Shown here: in pieces, positions 33,706-42,882 of the stretch
How positions within the stretch are numbered: position 1 is the first letter of the stretch
Layout of the letters: every line of letters begins with the position of its first letter
From: Caldilineaceae bacterium
GTDB lineage: Bacteria; Chloroflexota; Anaerolineae; Caldilineales; Caldilineaceae
DNA length: 64,000 nt
Reading direction: 5' to 3'
Assembly (NCBI GenBank): GCA_020433455.1
Contig: JAGRCP010000018.1
Location: 1 to 64,000, forward strand
Position numbers and translations under genes: made by a program
Notes under the pieces: generated by a model
Told to the model about the DNA's origin: nothing
Databases searched by the model: none
What the model saw: only the letters and a program-made list of their open reading frames with translations

Positions 33706-34542
33706 TCAGCCTTTGATAGCGCCGCCCATCATCCCGGACACCAGTTGGCGCTGGAAGAAGATGAAAATAATCAGCGGGATAATCGTCATAACCACTACGT
33801 CTGCAAAGAGCAGATTGTACTGCGAACTGAACTGACTGATAAAGCTGAAGAGCGTCAGGGGCGCGGTAACGTTTTTCTCGCCGGGAAGGAAGTAAAGCGG
33901 TCCGACAAAGTCATTAAAAATATTCACGGACGAAGTGACGACCACCGTCACGATAGCCGGACGCAGCAGCGGCAGAATAACGGAGAAGAAGATGCGCAAA
34001 GGAGACGCGCCGTCAAGAATAGCCGCTTCATCCAGTTCCCGGGGAATGCTGTTCATAAATGCACGGAAGATCAGGATGGCAAAAGGCATGTTCAAGGCGA
34101 CATCGACCATAATCATACCGGTGAGCGTCTTGTACAGGTTCAGCCACTGCAAAAAGAATACTGTAGGCACGACGGCCGGCGGAATGATGAGCCCGGCCAG
34201 CATAAATGAACCAACCACCGAGGCCAGTCGGTCGGAGCGGCGCTGCATCACAAAGGCGACGAGCGCGGATAAAACCACGATCAGCGTGACCGACCCCACG
34301 GTCAGAAGCGTGCTGTTCCACAAGGCCAGGAGCATGCGATTCTCGCCGTAGGTGATGACCTCCCTGAGATTTGCCCACAGTAAAAATTCACTCGGCCAGC
34401 GGAATTCCAGCAGGGCGGCTTCCTGGCGGGTTTTTGCCGCATTCAGCAGAATAAAGATAAACGGTACGAGGAAAACGAGGATGAAGGTAACGAGCAAGAT
34501 AACGTCGCGCAGGAGGTTGGTTATGGTCCGTCGAATGCTCAT
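33706..34542 (-). CDS. Carbohydrate ABC transporter permease (MalG-like)
   Basis: The 278-residue permease has six predicted helices and the EAA loop typical of CUT1 transporters (IPRELDEAAILDGASPLRIFF near residues 175-195), which docks to the ATPase. The N-terminus carries one helix after a short cytoplasmic stretch, as in MalG. It overlaps the upstream MalF-like gene by four bases. No ATPase gene is present in the locus, so a shared MsmK/UgpC-type ATPase encoded elsewhere probably powers it. Confidence 0.88.
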   Translation of the reverse strand: MSIRRTITNLLRDVILLVTFILVFLVPFIFILLNAAKTRQEAALLEFRWPSEFLLWANLREVITYGENRMLLALWNSTLLTVGSVTLIVVLSALVAFVMQRRSDRLASVVGSFMLAGLIIPPAVVPTVFFLQWLNLYKTLTGMIMVDVALNMPFAILIFRAFMNSIPRELDEAAILDGASPLRIFFSVILPLLRPAIVTVVVTSSVNIFNDFVGPLYFLPGEKNVTAPLTLFSFISQFSSQYNLLFADVVVMTIIPLIIFIFFQRQLVSGMMGGAIKG

Positions 34543-35417
34543 AGCTCCAGCTCCTTGCGATTAAAATAGCTCATCAAGGGATAGACGATAATGGTTACGA
34601 GGATAAACAGAACGACATTCCCCGCGGTTGATAAGCCATAGAAACCGGCCTGATACTGCTTGTAAATCACCGAAGTGAGCACATCTGAAGCAAAGCCGGG
34701 GCCGCCGCGGGTCATGGTCCAAATCAAATCGAACGTGCGCAGCCCGCCGATAAACGACAACAGGATAACGGTAAAAGTGGCATTACGCGCCAGGGGAATA
34801 ATGATGTAGCGGAACTTTACCCAGGTTCCGCCCTCAAGCCGGGCCGCTTCAAAATACTCCTGGGGAATGGACAAAATGCCCGCCATAAAGATCACCGTGG
34901 CAATTCCCAGGCCCTTCCAGACGTCAACCAGGGCAACCGAATAGAGCGCCAGGTCTGGATTTCCCAGCCAGTCAGGCTGGGGCAGCCCTATGGCCCCAAG
35001 TACGTTATTGATGAGTCCTGTAGACGGCTGCATCAGCATGGAGAAGGTAATGCCGACGGCCACCGTGCTGACCAACACGGGGAAAAAGGTAATGCTCCGG
35101 TAAAAATCCTTGAAGCGGATGTTGGAGGTGAGCAACATGGCCAGGGGGAGTGAGATGATGACTTTGAGACCGCTGGTCATCACAGCGTAAATAATTGTGT
35201 TGATTAGTCCCGATTTTAGCGAGGGATCGTTGAGAAACGTGATGTAGTTTTGAAATCCGATAAACGTGGCGTCAAATAGCGTCCAGCGGGTCAGGCTGTA
35301 GTAAAACGCCATCACCGTGGGTATCAGGAAGAAAAGGCCGAAGACAATTGCGGCCGGAAGGTAAAACCAGTTTGGATAGGCTTTCATGATTACCCGCGGC
35401 CGGGCGGAAGTAGCCAT
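34539..35417 (-). CDS. Carbohydrate ABC transporter permease (MalF-like)
   Basis: The 292-residue protein has six predicted helices and an EAA loop (IPQEYFEAARLEGGTWVKFRY near residues 203-223). SVALVDVWKGLGIATVIFMAGI precedes it as in other CUT1 MalF/UgpA-like permeases. It pairs with the MalG-like permease downstream (four-base overlap) and the binding lipoprotein upstream, separated by 102 bases. It forms the inner-membrane channel for oligosaccharide or glycoside uptake. Confidence 0.88.
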   Translation of the reverse strand: MATSARPRVIMKAYPNWFYLPAAIVFGLFFLIPTVMAFYYSLTRWTLFDATFIGFQNYITFLNDPSLKSGLINTIIYAVMTSGLKVIISLPLAMLLTSNIRFKDFYRSITFFPVLVSTVAVGITFSMLMQPSTGLINNVLGAIGLPQPDWLGNPDLALYSVALVDVWKGLGIATVIFMAGILSIPQEYFEAARLEGGTWVKFRYIIIPLARNATFTVILLSFIGGLRTFDLIWTMTRGGPGFASDVLTSVIYKQYQAGFYGLSTAGNVVLFILVTIIVYPLMSYFNRKELEL

Positions 35418-35519
35418 AGCATCTCGCTCCTGTAGGCGATAGCCGCCTGAATGTGAGACTCAGCTGGAGATTGCCAAGCCTCACATTCAGGCGGTTTATA
35501 ACAAATTTACGGCCTCGAA

Positions 35520-36854
35520 TTACCAGCCTTCCAGACCCAACTGCTGGGCTTGCTTCTTGACGTCCTCATCATAGGCAGCGGCAGCTTCTTCGGCTGTCAT
35601 CTGACCGGTGCCTACGGCAACGCAAAGGTGCTCCAAATTGGGGCCCTTGACTGGGGAGAGGAACTCCAGCGCAGGCGCAGAATCGCCGGATTCGATATAG
35701 GCGGCAATATCCTGCACGGCCGGCAAAACGTCAGCAGGCAGCTCCGCACCTTTGATCAGGTACGGGCCCGACGGGGGAACCCGCTCATTCAGCAGCTCGA
35801 TTGCTGCGGATGAAACGGTGTAGGCCAGGAAATCTTTGGCCACGGCCAGCTTGTCGCCGGTGGTCGTCAGGGGAATATAGTTAGCCGAAAGCATCCAAAT
35901 CGTCGCGCCGTTCTCATCAGCGGAAGCGCCGGGCTGGGCGAAGAAACCGATGTCATCGATTTTATCAGGGAAATTCGTGGCAATAGTCGGCAGCGCAAAG
36001 GAGAGCATGGGGTAGTGGGCGCCCTCGCCGTTTGCAAGCAGTCCCATTCCCTGTTCATAGGTCGTGGTGGCGTAATCCTGCTGATACCAGCCTTTGTCAT
36101 AGCCTTCCTGAATATGCGCAAAGCCGGCCAGAGCCGCCGGGGTGGTGGCATACTTTGCCTGATTGGCCGTATACTCTTCAGCAAAATTCGGATCAGCCGC
36201 CTGCACGTTGTAGTAATCGGCCAGCACGAACAGTTGGGAAGTCCAGGTATCGCCGTACGAAGCAATCACGGGCGCAATACCGGCTTCCTTGATGATTTCG
36301 TTGTTGGCGGCAAATTCCTCCCAGGTCGTAGGAATGCTCAGACCCAGGTCCGCGTAGATTTTCTTGTTGTAAAGAATACCGCCGCCCATGGCCGACTGAC
36401 TCGGCACGCCGTAAATTTTGCCGTCCTGAGCCACAGTCTGCTTGAACGCGTCATCAACGGTATCCATATAGGGTTCATCGGTAAGGTCAACCAGCGTATT
36501 GGCCGGCTGCAGGGCCTGGAGCAGCGAACCAGCGTTGTAGAAGAAGACGTCGGTCATATCGCCGGTAGCCAGGCGCGTTTTGACCACGTTATCGCCGTCA
36601 CCGCCGCCGGGCCGGTTTTCAACCTCAATGGTCACATTGGGATGCAGCTCCATGTACCCGTCGGCAAACGCGTGGGCCAGCAGCTGATCGGTTTCGCCGT
36701 CATCAACCAGGTAGGTCAGGGTGATGGGCGCATCTTCAGCGGCAACGGCTCCAGAATCAGAAGAAGTATCCGCCGGCGCCGTCTGACCGGCGCAAGCAGC
36801 CAGTATCAGGCTCAAGCCAAGTAGGGCAACCAGCAGCATCGTCTGCTTTTTCAT
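35520..36854 (-). CDS. Carbohydrate ABC transporter substrate-binding lipoprotein
   Basis: This 444-residue solute-binding protein begins MKKQTMLLVALL with lipobox LAAC (Cys about residue 20). It continues with family-1 extracellular solute-binding features: ENRPGGGDGDNVVKTRLATGD, MDTVDDAFKQTVAQDGKIYGVP, and YNKKIYADLGLSIPTTWEEF. The ATG at 36854 is preceded by GGAGGAATTGAG; a longer frame to 37052 lacks a signal peptide at its start. Extracytoplasmic and membrane-tethered, it delivers sugar to the two permeases downstream. The GH78 gene in the same operon suggests rhamnose-containing oligosaccharides. Confidence 0.9.
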   Translation of the reverse strand: MKKQTMLLVALLGLSLILAACAGQTAPADTSSDSGAVAAEDAPITLTYLVDDGETDQLLAHAFADGYMELHPNVTIEVENRPGGGDGDNVVKTRLATGDMTDVFFYNAGSLLQALQPANTLVDLTDEPYMDTVDDAFKQTVAQDGKIYGVPSQSAMGGGILYNKKIYADLGLSIPTTWEEFAANNEIIKEAGIAPVIASYGDTWTSQLFVLADYYNVQAADPNFAEEYTANQAKYATTPAALAGFAHIQEGYDKGWYQQDYATTTYEQGMGLLANGEGAHYPMLSFALPTIATNFPDKIDDIGFFAQPGASADENGATIWMLSANYIPLTTTGDKLAVAKDFLAYTVSSAAIELLNERVPPSGPYLIKGAELPADVLPAVQDIAAYIESGDSAPALEFLSPVKGPNLEHLCVAVGTGQMTAEEAAAAYDEDVKKQAQQLGLEGW

Positions 36855-37041
36855 CTCAATTCCTCCATGAGAATATAGATAAGTAGGTCGGACAAGATCC
36901 ATCTTCAGCAAATTCATGTTACATTTCCATCGTTTCAAAATTAACTTGACGGCATCATCTCCTTTCATGCCTGCAAACTCGTCAGGTATATACGGCCGTA
37001 ATCTCGGCGGCAATAACTGTAAAAACAGCGTTCGGCTTCTC

Positions 37042-38271
37042 CTACCCGGCAAATAGCTGGAGGCTTTGGTCTTGAACCGTAAACAGCGCGTTCAATACAA
37101 CGCATGCTACACCGCGCGCCCACATATTTTCTTCACCGGCTTCGTACACGATACGAAATGAATCCTGAAAGCCGATAAAAGCATTCTCCCGCATCGCGGT
37201 TTCCATGGGCGCAAGAAAGGCCTGGCCGAGATTGACGGCTTCGCCGCTTATGATAAAAAGCTGAGGGTTCAGCATATTCACAAGAGTAGACAATCCCCGG
37301 CCCAGTAATCGGCCCGCCCCCGTTACAACGCGCAAAGCGAGCGCGTCTTCCGCCTTCACCGCATCCGCGACCGCGGCTAACGACAGCGGAGTTTTGCCTT
37401 GCAGAACGCTTGCTTCGCCGGCGGCAAGCGCATCCTCCAGCATCCGGACAATCGCGGGCACAGCCGTGAGCGCCTCAAGGCAGCCATGCCGGCCGCAAGA
37501 ACATATGGGCCCGCCGGGCTGCATGATGATATGCCCAATCTCGCCCGCGCCGCCCAGATTACCGCGGTAGATGTTTCCGTCTATCACCACGCCCGCGCCG
37601 ATGCCGTATCCGACGGCTACGGTAACGAAGTTATCAACTTCCCGCCCCGCGCCGTATAACTGTTCCGCCAGCGTCAACGCACGCACGTCGTTTTCGAGAA
37701 AGACGGGGATGCCAAAATGAGCTTCGATGGGGGCCGCAACGGGAACGTCATACCATTCATAATGGGGTGCGAATTTCGACACGCCCGTAGCGTACTGCAC
37801 GATACCGTTAATGCCGATCCCCAATCCCAGAACCAGTTCGGCATCAATGCTCACGGTTGCCAGCAGCTCTTCCACGGCCGCAATCACGCCGGCAATGACC
37901 TGGAGTGGCTCATATGCTGTACCAGATTGGGGCAAAGGGTGATCCGCGCTGTAAAGAATGTTCGCTTCCAAATCGGTCAAAGCGCAGGTAAAGCGATGCA
38001 TTGCCAGACTCACGCCGACGACATAGCCCGCCGTCGGATTGAGCTCCAACAGGATAGCCCGTCGTCCGGCCCGGCCCTTGCGCTCGATCTCACCTGCGCT
38101 GCGTACCAGTCCCTGCTCAACAAACTCGTTGGTAATGCCGCTGACCGCGGCCGGACTGAGACCGGAAATATTGGCAATGTCGCGCCGGGCAATCGGTCCG
38201 TTACGCTGAATAAGGCGCAGAACCAATTGCTGATTCATCTGTTTGATGAGCGTGCGGTCGCCCTTTTTCAT
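37042..38271 (-). CDS. ROK-family transcriptional regulator
   Basis: The 409-residue protein has an N-terminal winged helix (LRLIQRNGPIARRDIANISGLSPAAVSGI near residues 18-46, referred to in parts) and a ROK domain. The domain includes LGLGIGING, an EIGHI motif and the zinc site CSCGRHGCLEAL. Such proteins (XylR/NagC/Mlc types) repress sugar operons and respond to a sugar or sugar phosphate. It lies upstream of the binding protein and permease genes in the same direction, with a 187-base gap that should hold the transporter promoter. A 29-bp palindrome about 20 bases upstream of its own start is a likely autoregulatory operator. Confidence 0.88.
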   Translation of the reverse strand: MKKGDRTLIKQMNQQLVLRLIQRNGPIARRDIANISGLSPAAVSGITNEFVEQGLVRSAGEIERKGRAGRRAILLELNPTAGYVVGVSLAMHRFTCALTDLEANILYSADHPLPQSGTAYEPLQVIAGVIAAVEELLATVSIDAELVLGLGIGINGIVQYATGVSKFAPHYEWYDVPVAAPIEAHFGIPVFLENDVRALTLAEQLYGAGREVDNFVTVAVGYGIGAGVVIDGNIYRGNLGGAGEIGHIIMQPGGPICSCGRHGCLEALTAVPAIVRMLEDALAAGEASVLQGKTPLSLAAVADAVKAEDALALRVVTGAGRLLGRGLSTLVNMLNPQLFIISGEAVNLGQAFLAPMETAMRENAFIGFQDSFRIVYEAGEENMWARGVACVVLNALFTVQDQSLQLFAG

Positions 38272-38290
38272 GCTGATGATCTATATGGAT

Positions 38291-38319
38291 TTATTTAATT
38301 CATTCGGTGAATCAAATAA
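38291..38319. promoter_or_regulatory. Probable ROK operator palindrome
   Basis: TTATTTAATTCA (38291-38302) and TGAATCAAATAA (38308-38319) form an inverted repeat with one mismatched pair around TTCGG. It lies 20 bases upstream of the ROK regulator's start codon. AT-rich palindromes with TTATTT/AAATAA ends are typical of ROK-family sites such as NagC and Mlc. I found no equally good copy before the transporter genes. Confidence 0.6.
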
Positions 38320-38435
38320 TAGCATGGAGAAGTTGGGCTGTCAAGCACTAAATTATGGGGCGCTTCTCATAAGCCGCAAAAAGCCCTGCTGCCGTATACG
38401 AATTGGACAGCAGAGCAGCTGACTTAAAGTCGTAA

Positions 38436-38481
38436 AAATGAGGAAAACAAAAAACAGCCCTTGAGCATTGCTCAAGGGCTG
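38436..38481 (-). terminator. Intrinsic terminator of the YceI-like gene
   Basis: CAGCCCTTGAGC (38455-38466) pairs with GCTCAAGGGCTG (38470-38481) around a three-base loop. On the minus strand it is followed by TTTTTTGTTTTCC, a good T-run. It lies 25 bases beyond the stop of the leftward YceI-like lipoprotein gene. Confidence 0.85.
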
Positions 38482-38505
38482 CCAAAATGAAGCGGGGTTT
38501 GACGG

Positions 38506-39369
38506 TTAACTCCGGGCTGCCAGGCTGATGGTGATCTCCATGTCGTCGCTGATCAGATCATCGCCCAGATTGTCGAAGAACGAGCCTGAGCCGTAGCGCA
38601 CATCATAGACCGAGCGATCCACGATGATGACCGCGCTGGCGCTCAGCGTTTCGGCGTCTTCCGTGACCAGGGCGGTGAACTCTACCGGCGCGGTGGCCTC
38701 TTTGATGGTGAGATCGCCCGTCACCGCGTACTCGTTCTCAACATCGGTCGGCTCCACCGCGGTGATCACGAAGGTCGCGGTAGGATAGGTCTCCACGCCG
38801 AAGAACTCATCGGACTTGAGATGGCCTTCGAGCATATCCTTCATGTTGCCGCTTTGGCTGTGCGCGATGATGGAAGTCATGTCGATTGTGAACGACCCAT
38901 CGACCAACTGGTCGCCGTCGACACTGAATTGGCCGTCGGCAATATTGACCGTGCCCCGTTCCTCGCCGCCGGCCGGCCGATAGCCGTACCACTCAATGAG
39001 GCTGGCTTCGGGGTCGACGGTGTAGACGACAACGCCGTCCGCGACTTCGGCGTCCCCTTCTTCTGCCGGCGCGGCTTCTTCCTCGGCGCTCTCTTCGTCA
39101 GCGGTTTCTTCCTCAACAGGGGCCTCGGTCGGCTCCGCTTCTTCAGCCGGCGCTTCAGTGGGAGCGGCTTCTTCAGCCGGGGCTTCCGTCGGCGCGGTTT
39201 CTTCCTCGGCAGGCGCTTCGGTGGGGACAGCTTCTTCGGCCGCGGTTGCCGTGTCTGTATCGCCCGCATCCGTTGTGGATGATTGTGAAGTGGACGATTG
39301 TGAACCACAGGCGGTGAAAATCAGCAACGCAACCAGCGCAATCGCGGTCAGGATAAGCTTGCGGCGCAT
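38506..39369 (-). CDS. YceI-like lipoprotein
   Basis: The 287-residue product has a lipoprotein signal (lipobox FTAC, Cys about residue 20). A long low-complexity spacer of PTEAPAEE-type repeats extends to about residue 110. A YceI domain follows: SLIEWYGYRPAG, then GQFSVDGDQLVDGSFTIDMTSI, FFGVETYPTATFVIT and GDLTIKEATAPVEFTA. YceI folds as a lipocalin-like barrel that binds isoprenoid or amphiphilic ligands; here it would be displayed at the cell surface. The ATG at 39369 has AAAGGAA upstream. Function in this host unknown. It is divergent from the large regulator gene. Confidence 0.85.
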   Translation of the reverse strand: MRRKLILTAIALVALLIFTACGSQSSTSQSSTTDAGDTDTATAAEEAVPTEAPAEEETAPTEAPAEEAAPTEAPAEEAEPTEAPVEEETADEESAEEEAAPAEEGDAEVADGVVVYTVDPEASLIEWYGYRPAGGEERGTVNIADGQFSVDGDQLVDGSFTIDMTSIIAHSQSGNMKDMLEGHLKSDEFFGVETYPTATFVITAVEPTDVENEYAVTGDLTIKEATAPVEFTALVTEDAETLSASAVIIVDRSVYDVRYGSGSFFDNLGDDLISDDMEITISLAARS

Positions 39370-39562
39370 GTCTGTTCCTTTCTGATTCGTAAGACTTTTA
39401 TGGTGTCGGCAAAATGTACATAACCGTTCTACGGTATTCGACATATGTCCCAACCTGCGTCCCAATCCCGGCGGAAGAAGCGTCCCAAGCTTCCGGCCGC
39501 CCCGTCCTGAATTAACAGTCGGTTACTTTGAAAGGGCTCGGAAGCAACCTATAATAGGGCCC

Positions 39563-42500
39563 ATGTTGCCGACACGATTCCACTTTCTCGGTCCCGTCCG
39601 ACTGCAGCGCCAGGACACGCCGGTCAACCTGACAATCGCCAAGGCCCAGGCGTTGCTTGCCTGCCTTGCCCTCTCCGGGACGCCGCTGTCCCGCGAGCAG
39701 TTGATCGCCCTGCTTTGGCCGGAGAGCCATCCAGAGGCTGCGCGCAAAAATCTGCGCAACACCCTGTGGCAGATCCGGCGCGCGTTTGACGATGAGTCGC
39801 TCATCAGCGGCGATGAGACGCTCACGCTCTCCCCCGCGGTCGGCATCGATGTGATCGATTTCGAAGCGGCTTTGACCGACGCGCTGGACCGCAAGGACAC
39901 GTCCGATGCCCAACTGAAAAACGCGCTGTCCCTGCGGCGCGGCCCGCTCTTGCAAGATCTCTCGCTGCTGGGCGCGCCGGATTTTGAGCTCCGGCTGGAA
40001 TCCGAGCGCCGCAGGTTGGATCGCCTCTATCTGTTGGGGCTGAGCCGCTTGATGGCGTGCCAGGAAGAGGCCGCCGACTGGGCGCAACTGGCCGAGACCG
40101 CGCAGCGCGTCCTCGCGGAGGATCCCACGGCTGAAGCCGCCTGCATCGCGCTCATGAAGGCCGACATGCAGCTGGGACGACGCAGCGACGCGCTGCAGGA
40201 ATATGACCGCCTGCAGAGAACGCTCAGCGAAGAACTGGGAGCAGCGCCTTCGCCGGAAGCCACGGCGCTCTACCGACAGATCCTCCAGGCTGACGGGACG
40301 GCCGAACACACGCCTGTCCCACAACGGCCCCCGATTGCAGCGGACACGCCTTCCACATCCGCCGCGCCCTTCATCGGCCGCGGCGCGGAGCGGCTCGCCC
40401 TCGACGCCGCACGGCACGCCGCCGAAGACGGCCGGTTGCAGATCGCCCTGATCTCCGGCGAACTGGGCATGGGCAAATCCTATCTCTGGCGGCGCTGGTC
40501 TGAAGGTCTTCCGGCGGGGAGTGTGGTTCTGGAGACCCGCTGTCTGGACTCCACCCGTCTGCTCCCGTTTGTGCCTTTGACAGCGCTCTTCAGCGCCCGC
40601 AACTGCGCGCAACGGATCATCGGGCCGGAGTCGCCGATTTCGCCGGTCTGGCTGACGGAGCTGGCGCGCCTTCTGCCCCAGATCCGCGAGCATCATCCCC
40701 AGCTGCCCGAAAGCCTGCCCCTGCCGCCTGAAGAAGAGCATCGGCGCATCTTCGAAGCCTTTGTCCAGGCGCTGCTCTCTCTCGATGCCGGGCCGCTGAT
40801 CCTCTTCATCGACGATCTGCACTGGGCGGATCAGACCACGCTGGAGTGGCTGGTCTATCTGGCGGAACGAATGCGGGATGAACCGCTCCTGCTGGTCGGC
40901 GCCTATCGCGCGGACGAAGCGTCGCCCCTCTTGCGCACCATCTGCGCGGAGTGGGACCGGGGCGGTCGCCTGGCCCGTCTGCCGCTGGAGCCGCTGACCA
41001 CGGAGGAATCAGTGGAACTGATCGCCGCGCTGCACGGCGATCCGGCAAGCGTTGACCGGCTATACGCGCGCAGCCGGGGCAACCCCTATTTTCTGGCGGA
41101 GCTGAGCCGGGCCCGCCCCGACGGATTGCCCGACGCCCTGGCCGATCTGATCCGCAGCCGTCTGCACCATCTGCCCGAACAGGCCCGGCGGCTCCTGCAG
41201 GTGGCCGCGATCCTGGAACCGAGCATCAGCTTCCGCACCCTGCAGGCCGTCAGTCGCCAACCGGAGGACGTCACCCTGGACGCGCTGGATACGCTGTTGG
41301 ACCGTTCGATTCTGGTTGAACATGACGACGCGCTGGAATTCACCCATCCGCTTCTGGCGGATCTTGTGCGCCGTGAACTCAGCCTTGCCCGCAGGCGCAG
41401 CCTGCATCTGCGCGTGGCTGAGTATCTGCGTGAATCCTACGGCGGCGGCAGACAAACCATCGCCGGGCTTCTGGCGCGCCACTACGCGGAAGCGGACCAG
41501 CCGACGGAGGCCGCCCGTTACGCCGAGAGCGCGGCGCAGCAGGCGTTTCAGGTAGGGGCGGTGGTCGAAGCCGCGAACTTTTACCGCCAGGCCAATGAGC
41601 TGGAACCGACCCCGTTCCGCCTTCTGGAACTGGGCCACGTGCTCATGCATCTCCCCGGCGAGGCGGAGGCGGCGCGTGCGGCCATGTTGGCTGCGCTGGC
41701 CGCCTACGAGGAGACGGCTGATCAGCAGGGTATTTTGCAGGCGGGGTTGCGGGTGGCCTTCAGCTATCTGGCGCTGGGCAAGGGAGATCAGGTGCTCTTC
41801 TGGGCGGAACGAATTCAGGCGACCCTCACCGAGGAAAGCACGGCTGAGATGAAAGCGACCCTGCAATATCTCATGGGCGCGGGCAAAAGTTATACGCCCC
41901 ACGCCCTAGCCGAAGCTGACATCCATTTCAGCGTTGCAACCCGGCTGGCCGCTGAACAGGGAATCGTGTCCGATATCGCGGTCCAGAGCTGGTTCGGCTG
42001 GGGCAATCTCTCGCTGCATCAAGGGGATTATGGCCGCGCGTTGCATCAATTCAGCGAAACGCGCGCCCTCGCCCGCAAGAGCCGCAACATCTATTTCGAG
42101 GCGCTCAGCTACAACAACTTTGCGCATGCCGCCCATCTGGCAGGCGATCTGGACGACGCGCACGCGGCCATCCGCGAAGGGCTCGACTTCATCGAACGAA
42201 ACCAGCTCATGCGCCCGCGCCAATATCTCTACAGCACCCAGGGCGAACTTGCGCTGGCTCTGGGCGATCCAGATCTGGCGGAATGGTGGTTGCGCGCGGC
42301 GCTGGACGAAGCGCAGATCTACAACAACCTCACCCAGGCGGCCAACATCCGCGCCAATCTGGGCCGCGTTGCGTTGACGCGCGGCGATGACCAAACCGCC
42401 GAACGGGAGCTCCTGGCCGCGCTGGCGTCCGTCGTGGAGATCAGCGCGCCCCATTTGCAGACTCAAATCGAGCTGTGGCTGGCTGATCTCTATGCGAACC

Positions 42501-42640
42501 GAGCCGATCCCGCTGAATCCCGGCGTTTTCTGCAGAGCGCCCGCACCCGGCTGGGGCAAGGCGAACGGGGCGCGCTCCACACCCAGGCGGAGAGCATCGC
42601 CGGGCGGTTGGGTGCCCTGTCCGAGTCGAAGCCGACTTAG
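39563..42640 (+). CDS. SARP/BTAD transcriptional regulator with AAA ATPase and TPR region
   Basis: The 1025-residue protein begins with an OmpR-type DNA-binding domain of the SARP class (LTIAKAQALLACLALSGTPLSR near residues 23-44, then LIALLWPESHPEAARKNLRN). A bacterial transcriptional activator domain (BTAD) follows to about residue 245. An AAA ATPase has Walker A GELGMGKS near residue 305 and Walker B ILFIDDLHWAD. The C-terminal 400 residues look like TPR helices. There is no LuxR helix-turn-helix at the end. Proteins of this AfsR-like architecture integrate a signal through the ATPase/TPR part. The target genes are unknown; the divergently placed YceI-like gene is one candidate. Confidence 0.85.
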   Translation: MLPTRFHFLGPVRLQRQDTPVNLTIAKAQALLACLALSGTPLSREQLIALLWPESHPEAARKNLRNTLWQIRRAFDDESLISGDETLTLSPAVGIDVIDFEAALTDALDRKDTSDAQLKNALSLRRGPLLQDLSLLGAPDFELRLESERRRLDRLYLLGLSRLMACQEEAADWAQLAETAQRVLAEDPTAEAACIALMKADMQLGRRSDALQEYDRLQRTLSEELGAAPSPEATALYRQILQADGTAEHTPVPQRPPIAADTPSTSAAPFIGRGAERLALDAARHAAEDGRLQIALISGELGMGKSYLWRRWSEGLPAGSVVLETRCLDSTRLLPFVPLTALFSARNCAQRIIGPESPISPVWLTELARLLPQIREHHPQLPESLPLPPEEEHRRIFEAFVQALLSLDAGPLILFIDDLHWADQTTLEWLVYLAERMRDEPLLLVGAYRADEASPLLRTICAEWDRGGRLARLPLEPLTTEESVELIAALHGDPASVDRLYARSRGNPYFLAELSRARPDGLPDALADLIRSRLHHLPEQARRLLQVAAILEPSISFRTLQAVSRQPEDVTLDALDTLLDRSILVEHDDALEFTHPLLADLVRRELSLARRRSLHLRVAEYLRESYGGGRQTIAGLLARHYAEADQPTEAARYAESAAQQAFQVGAVVEAANFYRQANELEPTPFRLLELGHVLMHLPGEAEAARAAMLAALAAYEETADQQGILQAGLRVAFSYLALGKGDQVLFWAERIQATLTEESTAEMKATLQYLMGAGKSYTPHALAEADIHFSVATRLAAEQGIVSDIAVQSWFGWGNLSLHQGDYGRALHQFSETRALARKSRNIYFEALSYNNFAHAAHLAGDLDDAHAAIREGLDFIERNQLMRPRQYLYSTQGELALALGDPDLAEWWLRAALDEAQIYNNLTQAANIRANLGRVALTRGDDQTAERELLAALASVVEISAPHLQTQIELWLADLYANRADPAESRRFLQSARTRLGQGERGALHTQAESIAGRLGALSESKPT

Positions 42641-42882
42641 CAGGAAAGCGTCTCCGTGCATAGTTGCTCAATCAAGAACATACTATCAGTACCTTTTTTG
42701 ATGGCGCAAAAAATTTTGGCTCTTTAGGAATTCTGTGGTTGGCATGGCAACCCAACCAGATCGGTGCATCCCTGCCCGGCCCGGTCGCTGAATCGAATAT
42801 GTCGGGCCGGAGGCGCCGACCGACCACATGAGATCCTGTTGAGTCAAAATTTTATGCACAATTCTCAGGATGGTTTAATACG
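42641..42882. other. Intergenic region before recQ
   Basis: Between the SARP regulator stop and recQ there is no plausible gene. The last 60 bases are AT-rich and probably hold the recQ promoter. GGCCCGGTCG and similar words near 42777-42805 form weak inverted repeats that I do not consider a convincing terminator. Confidence 0.4.

Noticed and set aside
39512-40822. 436-codon minus-strand frame opposite the SARP regulator
   Set aside because: Gln/Arg-rich shadow; the plus strand encodes clear SARP, AAA and TPR features.
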